Source: Distichodus sexfasciatus
Taxonomy: Eukaryota > Chordata > Actinopteri > Characiformes > Distichodontidae
Assembly: GCA_032718565.1 (NCBI GenBank)
Contig: JAVGVS010000106.1
Location: 1,048,389 to 1,112,388, forward strand
Direction of reading: 5' to 3'
Length of the DNA: 64,000 nucleotides
Positions 12,370 to 23,700 of the stretch are shown one piece after another; within the stretch, counting starts at the first letter, position 1; every line of letters starts with the position of its first letter. The translations under genes and the position numbers were made by a program. The notes beneath the pieces are model-generated. The model worked only from the letters and a program-made list of their open reading frames with translations. It did no database searches and was not told the origin of the DNA.

Positions 12370-12880
12370 TGACCCTTTACATTTGACCCATTTGTGAAAG
12401 AGCAGTGCCTTTCTCATGAGTACCTCAAGGGTACCTTTACCAGTCCATATTTTAGGAATTCACTCGGGAGTGCAAATACAGTAGATGAAAGCCACCAAAT
12501 TTTATCTGGAGCAGCTATTGAGATACTAACATGTTTCCATCCTATTGATCATGTTGCACACACTTTGGCAGATGTCCAAAGCTTGGAGGGTACATGAAGT
12601 CTACCAAGTTTGGTTTTGTTTGGATGTTTTTCTGAGAAGCTATAGGCTTTAGATTAATTATCGGCCACGCCTAGAATATGAATTGATGAATATCTTTGTA
12701 ACGCTTTGTCCAGTCAAAATTATATACACAACTTTTTGCCTAGACAGAGCCTAGATGAAGTATGCCAAGTTTCATGAGAATCTGACAAGATCAGCTGATG
12801 GTTCCTGTATATGGGTAGGATACCTTTAAAATTTCAGTGTTGGTGACTTCAGGTTTTGCACTGAATAGTTGGTGCTCTGA
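12370..12880. mobile_element. Fragment of the hairpin-ended repeat family
   Basis: Phrases such as GTTTGGATGTTTTTCTGAGA and GAGCCTAGATGAAGTATGCC recur in near-identical form at 41390-41560 and 42850-43000, in the large repeat that ends in a hairpin near 43983. Confidence 0.6.
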
Positions 12881-13086
12881 ACCTTAACTGTTTCAATATG
12901 GCCACAAATCTATTGAATTGGCTAAAAGTGTATGCCATCTGTACAATTAGTACAACTGTACAAGTTAGTAGTCCTCCCATCAGCCAGTCTTAAAGCAGCA
13001 AGTTCAGGGTACATTTGAATACCACAGGATTTGTATGGTTTGGGTTTAGGGCATATTTAAAATGTCAATAAGGTCATCACCCAATA

Positions 13087-13122
13087 TATTTTGATATAAG
13101 GTATTGAGCTTATATCAAAATA
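13087..13122. repeat. Perfect 14-bp hairpin
   Basis: TATTTTGATATAAG at 13087-13100 is followed, after an 8-base loop, by its exact reverse complement at 13109-13122. It is A/T rich and sits between ska2 and htatsf1. Confidence 0.7.
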
Positions 13123-13659
13123 ATATATAGGGTGTCTCCTGGATAACATGAGTACACCTGGTATTTTTGCATATTTGCTTTGACATCGAATGACCCTATT
13201 TTACACGTTAGAATGATTGTTAAATGAGGAGCTGGGGAATACAGTTTTTTCCCCAGTCCCCAGTTCTTGTTTGTATAGCGCATTATACAACAGAGAACGT
13301 GACATTACGGATTTGCTTGTTTTTGGGTACAAGCCCCTACTGAGCAACACTCGGGCGACTATGACTTCATTCATTCATTTACGATAATCGCTTTAAAATA
13401 AAGTACCTTAAAATAAAATGCACATGTACACAATGAATCTTATATTACAAGAGCTTCATGACGTGTTACACAATGTTGAGCAGTCAAGGCATTAAATAGA
13501 TCAGACAGTTATGAGTTGCTCCGTTTAGGCTGTGAACTCTAAGCGGAGTTCTTGAACTTTGAACGTTGCACTCAGGTTTGAGCAAAGGGACGGACTTGCT
13601 GGAAGTATACGCTACGTAAGGATTTTGAATTGTCACTGTGGGTGCGTTCGACATGGGTG

Positions 13660-14412
13660 TGAGTACTGATACGTCCCTGCTGCCCGATCGGGCATATTGC
13701 TGGCCGGTCGGTCCCAGGCCTGTTATTAATTTGCTTGTATAATGATATGTGGTGTTAATGATATCTGCTGTTGTGTCAAATGTTTTTTAAGCACTTCAGG
13801 CTTGTAATATTTTTGTGTGGCTTATGTAAAAAGAATGAATTATATATTATATGAATAATAAAATGAATAATAAAATGGGATTATTTTAATATGTATTTAT
13901 TTTATTATATTATATTATTTATTATTATTTAATTATTATTTGTTTTTAACTATTTAATGTAATTTTTTAAATAAAACCACACACATATACAGTACATATA
14001 TACTATATTTATTTATATTTAAAAAATAATAATTTATTAAGGAATAAAAAGACACTCAAATCAGGTCATTTAGAAAAGGTAAGTAGTTTCAAAATAAATT
14101 ATTATTACACAGAAAGAACTAAAACAAACTACTAAAATAACAGAATAATAAAAAATAAATGAACTGAAATTATGCTAACTATTTGGACTTCACACTATAT
14201 GTGTTTTTTTTTTTTTTATAAATCGAGTTGTCTTTAAGGGCAGCGTTATACTGTATATATAAACATAAATTATATATTTTTTGACTATTTAAATATAGCT
14301 TTAAAGTTTCGCTATAAATCGTCTGTTGTGTGGTCCGAAACGATCAGTCTGCCGTAAAGCGTTTCAGTCTAAGTTCGTGGACCGATCGGGCAGCAGGACG
14401 GATCGGAGTTGA
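13660..14412. mobile_element. Possible DNA element with inverted ends
   Basis: CTGCTGCCCGATCGG near 13678 is inverted near 14385 as CCGATCGGGCAGCAG. The 700 bases between are strongly A/T rich. There is no transposase and no clear target duplication. Confidence 0.4.
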
Positions 14413-14600
14413 CACGCAGTCTGCTGTGTTTGTAGAAGCATGGTGGAGGCTGTTACGAGCGGGGAAAAACTGTGTACGTGCTATTTACGCCCCATTCTGC
14501 TTTGCTAAACATCATGGTGATGCTTAACGTGTGGTGGATGCTGGTAATAATGTGCTGAAGTCAGTTCTTTCATGTCTGGTTCCTATTCTGCTATTCTACA

Positions 14601-14603
<3 letters not shown>

Positions 14604-14679
<76 letters not shown>
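14604..14679. repeat. (TA)n microsatellite
   Basis: Uninterrupted TA dinucleotide tract that directly abuts a hAT-type element. Confidence 0.95.
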
Positions 14680-14680
<1 letters not shown>

Positions 14681-15780
14681 TAGAGCTGAACGACATTCAA
14701 TAACTCCTTTAATCATTCGACATAAAAATGGTCGAGGCAATTCTCCAGAATCGCTTCGCTTTTAATCTGCTTCATTTGGTTAGTGAAGCCAGCTGTATCT
14801 CACACGATGCTTATTAATGATGCATTATTGTTTTTAGAGACGCGATCAAGACAAGACCTGATCCTCAGTATGTGAAGGTATCGCGAGATATTCTGTGCAC
14901 TAAAAACAGAAGTAAATGAAACCCATAAATGACATTTTTATGATGTAAACACGCCCTGTGTTCGCCATGAACACCACAGAAGGCCATGACTCAAGTGGCT
15001 AACGCTATTTTAAACGCAGCCTATTATGACACACAAAACGCAAGACATGTAGTTGATGAATAACCACAACAACCAGCCTTTCTACTACAATACAGCCGCT
15101 ATTGAGTTTCTGGAGATTTACAGTTTATTCCAGAACGCGACGCTAAACGCTTTTTTATTGTGACGCTGGCCCCTCGAGGAGCGAGGGGATTGTGGGAATG
15201 TAGTTCTTCCCAGAAAAGCCAAAGCAGCACATTTTCTAGGCCAATTGATTCAAAATGACCAAAAAACTTCAGTATTTCTTCATTTTCATTTGATCAGATT
15301 TTTAAACTTAAATTTTATAATGTTATAGTGTAACTAACAGTAAGAAGAAATATAGAAAATGTATTTATCAAAAAAATGTTATTCTATTTTCTGATGGACA
15401 CCAAATGGATAAAGAAGTGTTAGAATGTTACGCCACAGATATAAATAGGACAATAATATAAAAACTCACAGTAAAATCTATGTTCTTTCTATTGTCTCTT
15501 TTTCAGTTCTTTTATTTGACCTAAAGATAAAAAATGAGCTGAAGCTTTCATCATCAGAAATGTGCTGATTTCATAATTACGTCAGCGTTTACACATCAAA
15601 CTGAGTAGTGCAGGGCGTCCGAAATGCAACACCATAAAGCATGTAGTGCTAACGTCTACTCGCACACTAGAATAAGCCTAAAACAAATGTATTGTCTTTT
15701 TTAATTTATCCATTACCATTAATCGATAAGAAAATCGATAGAATACTCGGACATAAAAGAATCTCCATAGTTACAGTTTA
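14681..15780. mobile_element. hAT-type non-autonomous element (TAGAGCTG family)
   Basis: Starts TAGAGCTGAACGACATTCAA and ends in a decayed inverted counterpart (AATCGATAAGAAAATCGATA, then ATAGTTACAGTTTA). The core matches 9180-10149. It is inserted between two TA microsatellites. Confidence 0.65.
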
Positions 15781-15784
15781 GTGT

Positions 15785-15787
15785 ATA

Positions 15788-15834
<47 letters not shown>

Positions 15835-15880
15835 TTTATATATATATATATATATACGTATATATATATATATACATGTC
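15785..15880. repeat. (TA)n microsatellite
   Basis: TA tract with a few TTTATA and TACG interruptions. Confidence 0.9.
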
Positions 15881-16072
15881 TATATTTTGTATTTATATCT
15901 ATTATGTATATTCATTTTATATCTTGTACATACATACTAATACATATACATGGTATAATGTATATTTATTCTTTTATTCTTATATATTTACATACCACTA
16001 TTGCTTGTGAAGCTTGGACACAAGAATTTCACTCAAATGTACTGTACTAATGTACCAGTAACGCAATGTGAC

Positions 16073-16130
16073 AATAAATGAATGAATGAATGAATGAATG
16101 AATGAATGAATGAATGAATGAATGAATGAA
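16073..16130. repeat. (GAAT)n microsatellite
   Basis: About 13 GAAT units. The tract may have grown from the GAATGAAT tail of the SINE family seen nearby. Confidence 0.9.
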
Positions 16131-17359
16131 CGAACCTCCACCATATTTGACTGTAGGCACTGTGTGTCTTTCTTTGAAGGCCTCATTTTGTTTCAGTAAA
16201 CAGTAGAATGATGCGCTTTACCAAAAAACTCGACTTTAGTCTCATCTGTCCACAAGACGTTATCCCAGAAGGATTGTGGCTTCTCAAGTAAAGTTTTAGC
16301 AAACTCCAGTCTGGCTTTTTATGTTTCTGTGTTAGCAGTGGGGTCCTTCTGGGTCTCCTACCATACCGTCCCTTTTCATTCAGATGACAACGGATAGTGT
16401 GAGCTGACACTGTTGTACCTGTGCTTGCAGGTCAGACTGAATTTGTTTGGAAGTTGATTGAGGTTCTTTATCCACCATTCGACAATCCTTTGTTGTAACA
16501 TTTAATCAATTTTACTCTTTCGTCCACGTCCAGAAGAATTGATTATTGTGCAAACTTCCTCACAATGTTGCACACAGTGGACACAGCAACATTGAGATCG
16601 CTGGAGATTGATGCCTTGCGGTTGGCCATGCTTTTCCACAATTTTGGTTCTCAATTCTTTGCTCCGAGGGCAGCACGGCGGTGCAGTGGTTAGCGCTGCA
16701 GCCTCACAGTGAGAAGGTCCTGGGTTCGATCCCTGGACGGCTGGGCAGGATCTTTCTGTGTTGAGTTTGCATGCTCGCCCAGTTTTTGTGTGGGTTTCCT
16801 CCCACAGTCCAAAGGCATGCACTATAGATTAATTGGCGACTCTAAATTGGCCCTGTATGGTGTGAGTGTGCGTGCCCTGTGGCATGTTGGTACCTGTCTT
16901 GCGGGATAGGCTCCTGTCCCCTGGCGACCCCGATTGGGATTCAGCGGTTTGAAAATGAATGAATTTTTTTTGTGCTCTCTGTTTTTTTTCTCAATGGTCA
17001 GTGTGGCAAATAGACACTCAACAGCTGGTTTTAACTGGTTGCAAGTGCAAATTTCTATATTGTCAGCACCTGTTAATTGCTACAGGTGAATTTACTTATA
17101 AATTAAAGGATCATCACATGCTTGAAATACAATTATTTTTAAAATTCTAAAAAGGTGTCAATAATTTTGTCCAGTCCATTTTTTTTAGTTTTGTGTGTAC
17201 TGTCTCAGATTAGCTTTTTTTTTGTTTTTTGTGTTTTTCTAATGCAAAGAAATATGCATGACAATACCAAAAGCATCTTTAATTGCAGCAATTTTCTGGG
17301 AGAAGTGGTATGTTATCTGATATAAAAAGCAGGGGCGCCAATATTTTTGGCCATAACTG
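16131..17359 (-). mobile_element. Tc1-like transposon, 3'-truncated, split by a SINE
   Basis: The minus strand encodes a broken Tc1 transposase: GRYGRRPRRTPLLTQKHKK and then DNVLW-like text around 16183-16410. The 5' terminus at 17359 is CAGTTATGGCCAAAAATATT (read on the minus strand) and is flanked by TA. The far end is lost at the GAAT repeat. A SINE at 16672-16965 interrupts the region between transposase and terminus. Confidence 0.8.
16672..16965 (+). mobile_element. tRNA-derived SINE, copy 2 (best preserved)
   Basis: Head GGTGCAGTGGTTAGCGCTGC resembles a tRNA A-box region. The B box GGTTCGATCCC is at 16723-16733, and the body continues GAGTTTGCATGCTCG. The tail is GAAAATGAATGAAT. It sits inside the Tc1 element at 16131-17359. 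Confidence 0.8.
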
Positions 17360-17866
17360 TATGCGTAGTTTGCAACTTTCAGGTTAGATAAGATCATTTA
17401 CTTCATAAGATAATAGATAAGATAATGTACTCCAAAAATGTCTGAAATTTTCAAATAAGCATGGTAAAGTTATAAAAGAATATTAACTTGAATACTTTAC
17501 ACAGACACATGGCAACAAATTGTAAAACGAATGAATCAGAAATAAAGTGACATGGTCTCCTATTTTTTCTAAATTATATTTTTTACGTTTTTTTTTTATT
17601 TTAATTTTTTATAATATATATGGTTTGTACTTAAGACTTAATTAAAAAAATGCATACGTACGTAAATTCAATAAGTAATAAGTACATGCTTTTTAAATAA
17701 ACAATAATAATCTAAACTGTAAAACCGAGCAGCTTCGGCAGTCCAACAGCAGTTTGTGCAGTCCCAAAAAAGTTTGATTAAATAAATATATGAACCGATT
17801 AAAACCTATCGGGGTTGCGAGGACCGGAGGCTGGGATGAGACTTTAAGTTTGAAGGTCGTAACACC
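17360..17866. other. Intergenic stretch upstream of htatsf1
   Basis: Mostly A/T rich with no assignable element. Base composition becomes more balanced, with CpGs, in the last ~80 bases before the first htatsf1 exon, as expected for a promoter. I see no clear TATA box. Confidence 0.4.
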
Positions 17867-20750
17867 GGGAAGTTGCCGTAAGGCAGTAGTAGGCGGAAAT
17901 TACGTTGTTGCACATGCGTATTCAAAACGAGTTTCTGGTCAAAATCGAGGAGTGGCGCAACATTGAGGTGAGCTTAATTTTGTTTTTATCTTAGTATGTC
18001 CTACCAGCCTTGTTAAATTCTTTATAATTCTGCCTGCCGACAGAATGTGAATCATGGACTTATTGTAGTCAAAAGCGTAACGTTAATTGGTAATGTTACG
18101 CATTTGCCTACAGTGACTGCATTCTTCACAGCGAGGTTACGGTGTGGTGAAAAGACAAACATGCAAGATTTTCAAAATAGTGGAAATTTGCGTGTAACTT
18201 TAGTTACACTTAGTTTTACATTGATTGCCATATTCACATGATACGGTCCCATGGTAGTAAAAGGTCCAAGGTAACGATATGTTATGATGACTTCAACTTA
18301 ACGTTAAATGTTGATAACTTGCGCTGTAGTATGATATCTGTTTTCTGTCTGCGTTTCTTAGCCATGTTAAGGAAGGAATCCGCAAGACGAGTGGTGGTAG
18401 ATAAGGTGGCTGTGAAAGATGAGAGTATCACTGTTCAGGTTCAGTTTTAATATGTTCACTAAAGAAGCTAGATATTCTTGAGGCCTTGAATCGAGGGTAA
18501 ATGCACTTCTTTTGAGGTTGGATGACTGAGAGTCTACACAGACACCAGATATTGCAATTAAACATTAAATTCATAAATAAAATCTGTGCATAGTGCAAAT
18601 GTAATTGAATATAATAGAATTGTGTGTATTGTAAAGTGCAGTTCTAGTTTAATGGTTGACTTGCAAAAGATTCAATTCTTAATGGCAGGGTAGAGCTGAT
18701 GAGTCAGTTCATGTTATTAAAAACAGTTAAAAGTTGTGGTGGCATGTGCCTATTTAGAAGTCTTATGACCTAAGGATAGAAGCTCCTCCTGAACCTCTCT
18801 GTAGCCATAGCACTTCTGAAGCATTTTCCTGATTTCATTAGCTCAGGCAGTTACTGATGTGTGTTGCTCTGGTCCTGTATCTCCTGGTGTAATTGTCCTG
18901 CAGAGACTGTATGGCTGATGTGGTGCAATGTTCTGCCGCACTTGTTAATGCTGTCGATCTGTTTCAGAGTTTAACTGCAGAAGTTTTAAAGATTCTGCAA
19001 TTTTCTAGTACAGGGGTGACACTCTTAACTGTCTGATCTGTGTCCATAAGTACACCCCCTTTTGTAATATGTGAAACCAGCTAAGTTAAAGATAATTGAA
19101 CATATCTGTAAGTGTAATTGATTTACCTTCAGTTAAGAGCGACACTTATCCCATTGTAGAGTTGGGATCAAGACCACCTAAACCTAGACCGAGACCAGAC
19201 CAAGACCAGAGTGTGTCGAGACCAAGACCAAGACTCTGAAGGGCCGAGACCGGACTAATGCACATTTTACACCACATGACAAATAAGTGGAACATGCAAA
19301 GCCTAAGCAACATTAAACATGTTTATTCTATATTTCTCTCTTACATATCTATAATGAGGAAATCACATCACTGGAAGCAGTTCTCTAAACTGATCACATC
19401 ATATGTTAAACTCAGCAAATCACAGTGGCAGAACACTCCTTAAGATGAAACTAACTGTTTTATTGGCTTGCAGAGTTTTTATTTTGCAGAGACGTTCTAT
19501 GGCTTAGTGCTGTGAAGAAAAATAAGGTTAGTGCCAGGTGGAAACATTTCTTTATCCATTTGTATCCATCTGGATACAGAATAAAATTATTTGATAACAA
19601 ATAATATATTTTCTGATAATTTTTTTCCCTATTGATTACTCGCTAACATTATAAAATGGAAAAATAGTTTCTGATCAATTGAAAATGAAGGATTGCTAAA
19701 GTTTTAGGTAATTTTTAGCCGATTTCAACTCATTTTGGCCTATAAATGTCTTTTGGCCTTGAAGAGAACTGCATTTTTGTGCATGATGGTGTTCCATATG
19801 AAAATGGCAAGCACTAATGTTTACAGTGTTTACTTGTGTTATTACAACACAAATTATTAAAACTCTAATTAATAAACAATGCCAAAAGCGTGCATCTGTC
19901 TCAAAGAGTTTCAGTAGTAATATAGTAATATAGTTGTGGTCTCGGCTGGTCTCAAAATAAAATCCTGAGACCTCTTTGTCAGAGTCCATGACAAGATGAG
20001 TACAAATACGACAGATTCCAAGACAAGACCAAGATTTTTAAAAACCCATCTTATGTATTATTTGTTTAGTGATTTCTGAGATAGGAATGTCTTTACATTG
20101 AATTTAAAAGAGAGCTCTAAGAATCTTACCATAGTATTATTTACATTGACTGATGTTAACCTTTGTAATCGCTGTGACAGCAGTCTTCAACGGAGGCTAA
20201 CTCATTCTGCATTGTCTGTGAGCCACACCTAGTGATTAAAAAGGTTTTGTCAGCTATCATACTTAATGTGTTTGTAGTTGATTGAACGTAGAGTTCTAAA
20301 TAATTTCTCCTTCAAGTCAACATTTGATACATTATGGAGTTAATTTTTTCAGATGCTAGTTTAACTAGTGTTTTTTGTCCCTTGTGCTGTGCAGATGAGC
20401 GGAGACGAAAACAAGGATTTTCATGAACAGCTACGACTGCAAAAGCAGTATGGCGAGGGACGAAAGGGAGAAAGTGATCCATTTACATATGTGGACCCTG
20501 AGGATGGGACAGTGTATGAATGGGACCATGAAAAAAATGCATGGTTCCCAAAGGTATAAACAGAACAAGGCTATGTTACTCTGCCCTGCTCACATACAGC
20601 ACCACACACAGAGACCGAGCTGTTCACAACAGTGCATGACTGAGAAAACTGCAGAGTTACACTCTAGTTATTTATTAATTAATTTATTTATTGATTCACT
20701 TATAAGCATGAAGTGCTTATGGGACCCCTCTTGTAATTGTTCTGTTTCTT

Positions 20751-20781
<31 letters not shown>

Positions 20782-23700
20782 TTATTATTATTATTATTAG
20801 GGGTCCAAGCACAAAGTGATTATGGACCCTTATTGTATTTGTACGGATTTTTCTTTTTATTTGTTCTCCGCTAAAACAAATTGTGACCCTCCACGGCAAA
20901 ACCAGTTGCTTGTCGCAAATTTTCAAAATTGAGTTCATGATAGGGCATAAATCAAGCTTCAAAACGATACCTATATTGAATGAATCGGACGACATATGAC
21001 TGAGATATCAGCAATCAAATGAGTCGGGTTTCTCCTGTCACAGCAAGTAAGAAACAGAGAAATCTGCCTTTGAAGTTGACTATCGCCGTAGCACTCACAG
21101 ACGCTTGGTGCGGTCGCAGCTACGTTTGCATTTACGGTAGCCTACGCTGCATTCACAGCCACACGGATAGCCTGCCTGTGTTAGGTTAACTGAACTGGAC
21201 TGAACTGGATTCAGGAGAAATATCTTCACGCTAGTCAACGAGTGGATTTACCATAAATATTGAAGTAGAGCGGTCAAAACAGAAACTTTTAACATTCTGC
21301 TGGAATTGAATTCCTCACCTCAAGAAAGTCACGTTTTTAGGATGGAAAGGGTAAGTTTTCAGTGAAATTTATTCACAACAGTACAGTATAGACCTTCCAC
21401 TGTTTTTAAAACACTAAAAACAAAAAATCCAAAATTTTACCCCACGCAACATAAACGGTCGTTTTTCTCGGAAACCTCCGTTGCGACAAGCGACTGGTTT
21501 TGCCGTGGAGGGCCACAGTTCTGCAGCCTAAACCGTAAGTTGCAGAAACATGAAACATGGCGGTTTTTCAAGTAACCAGCACATTCTTGGTCTCATTTGA
21601 CTCGTAAGACTCTCCTTGTCAATAATTATCAAACACATTTGTGATTTAACAAACAACTTGGCTGCCATATGCAAATTAATGTTACAGGCATTTGCATATT
21701 ATCACTTAAACTGTAATAACTCCTGAATCCTGTGGCCTATGGCGACCAAACTTAAAACAAACATGCAGGATGTTATTTGAAGCCATTTCACCAAAGAACA
21801 TTAAACTCAGTCACTAGGTGGCAGATGAAAAGGCACCGATGTCGCCTCTTTCCAGCTGTGTGGCCTATCAGGTCAAACAATTTGCATTCTACACAAAGAC
21901 TTGGGGCCAACACATATTGTAATATCATTAACATCATCAGACCCAATTACAAAAAACATGGGCGAAATCCGCCAATAAAGTGTCCAAAACAGGTACGCAA
22001 TAAAAAATGGTTATCATTGGTATCAAACTTGATAGGCGTGTTAACTCCCACACTTAAGACTACGAAGTTTAAAGATAGTTTGAATTGGCCACTTGGTGGC
22101 ACTATGGATCACACTCAAACCTTTCAATGTTTTTTTTGGCTAGAACCCATGCACCATGAGACACAGACAGACTTTAACTCTTTGTATTAATCCTCAAATG
22201 GATGTGAAATGTAATAACATTACATCACTGTTCTGGCTAATATCAAATTTGCAGCATTCGAAAAAGGTACTTTTTCGAACTTGTCCTGGGTTTTTCAACC
22301 CAGCTGCATGACAAAGGGCTCATTGGATGCTCAAGACACTAATTGTTAATAATGATCAAAACGTTTGTTATTTAGCTAAATAAATGGCTGTCATATGCAA
22401 ATTAGGCATCCAGGCATTTGCATATTATCATTTAAACTGCAATAACTCCTGAAAAATGTAGCATATGGCCACCAAACTTTGTACACATATGTAGGGGCAT
22501 TACTTCAAGCAATTACAGCAATTTTCTTTAAAATCGACCACTAGGTGGCACTATGGCAGAAACTTGAATTTGGTTCTGCATTTCTTTATGGCCTATAAAC
22601 CTCAGAACGTTCTAGCTTTTGACCCCATCAAGATACAGTGCTGCAAATTGCATCAAAATGTAAGTCTGATCAATCTCAAATACAATACAACATATGACTT
22701 TTGGTCACTCTTGACTTTTTCTAAAATTAAAAATCACATGACACATTGAATCTCTGAAACAATACATCCATGTTGCACCACATCTTGTGAAATCCAAGTA
22801 CATGTCTCTAGTGAAAGTGAATTTTGCTTAATCAGAAAATTTTACATTTTCGAACAAGTCTGGTTTTTGATCGAATCATTATGAATTGTATATTACATGA
22901 ATGTCAAGAGTTCCTAGTCAAATAATTAATGAAATCATTTTGATATTTTGTGATACCATGACTTCTAAAGGTTGCAAAACGCTGCAAAAAGCTAGATGGC
23001 CATGGCTTAATTTAAAAAAATGGGCCTAAATCACTAATGCTTGGTCGGATCCGTGCCAAATTTGGTAGATGTGTGTAAGGTAACAGTAAAAATACCTGGG
23101 TAGTTTGGTGGAAATTGCCCTCTGGGGGGCGCTACAACAGAAAAAGGAACTTTTTGGTACATTTTACACAACATACACGCTTTAAAGCATTGTAACTTGT
23201 GACCCTTTCAAGTTTCAAGACATGCATGGCGTAAAGCTAAAATGATGTAAAGGAATAGCAAAATGCAAGCCTTACTCTTAAAGTCCTAATCATTGCAAAC
23301 ATTTTGTCTTTCCCTCACTAAATGATTGCTGCAGGTAAATCCATTAAGTGTGGCATGGCTTATTTGGCACCATCTAAAATGTCATGAGTATAGCCCAATG
23401 CACTGCTTTGATGGATTACTCCACACATAATTGAAGTTTAAGGCCAAGTTAATAGCATTCTCGAGTGTGAAATAGCAGCAATATGTCATTAGTGAGCAAA
23501 TTTGCACTTTTGAGTCTGAGGACTTGCTTTCAGTGATGACTGTCTTGAGTGCTGAGTGTGATGCTGTGCTTGGACCCCATGGATCTCCACTTGCGGCAAT
23601 ATTATTAGTAGTAGTAGTAGTATTATCTTCGATAAAACTCATTGTGCAGCTTAGACCGTAAATCGTTGAAGACCGAAAATTTCAGAAATGTAGGAAAGGT

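Noticed and set aside
18238..18450. Frame with LRKESARRVVVDKVAVKDES after an AG, possible alternative first exon of htatsf1
   Set aside because: No family match, the donor (CAG|GTTCAG) is weak and the frame does not join the MSGDE start. RNA data would be needed.
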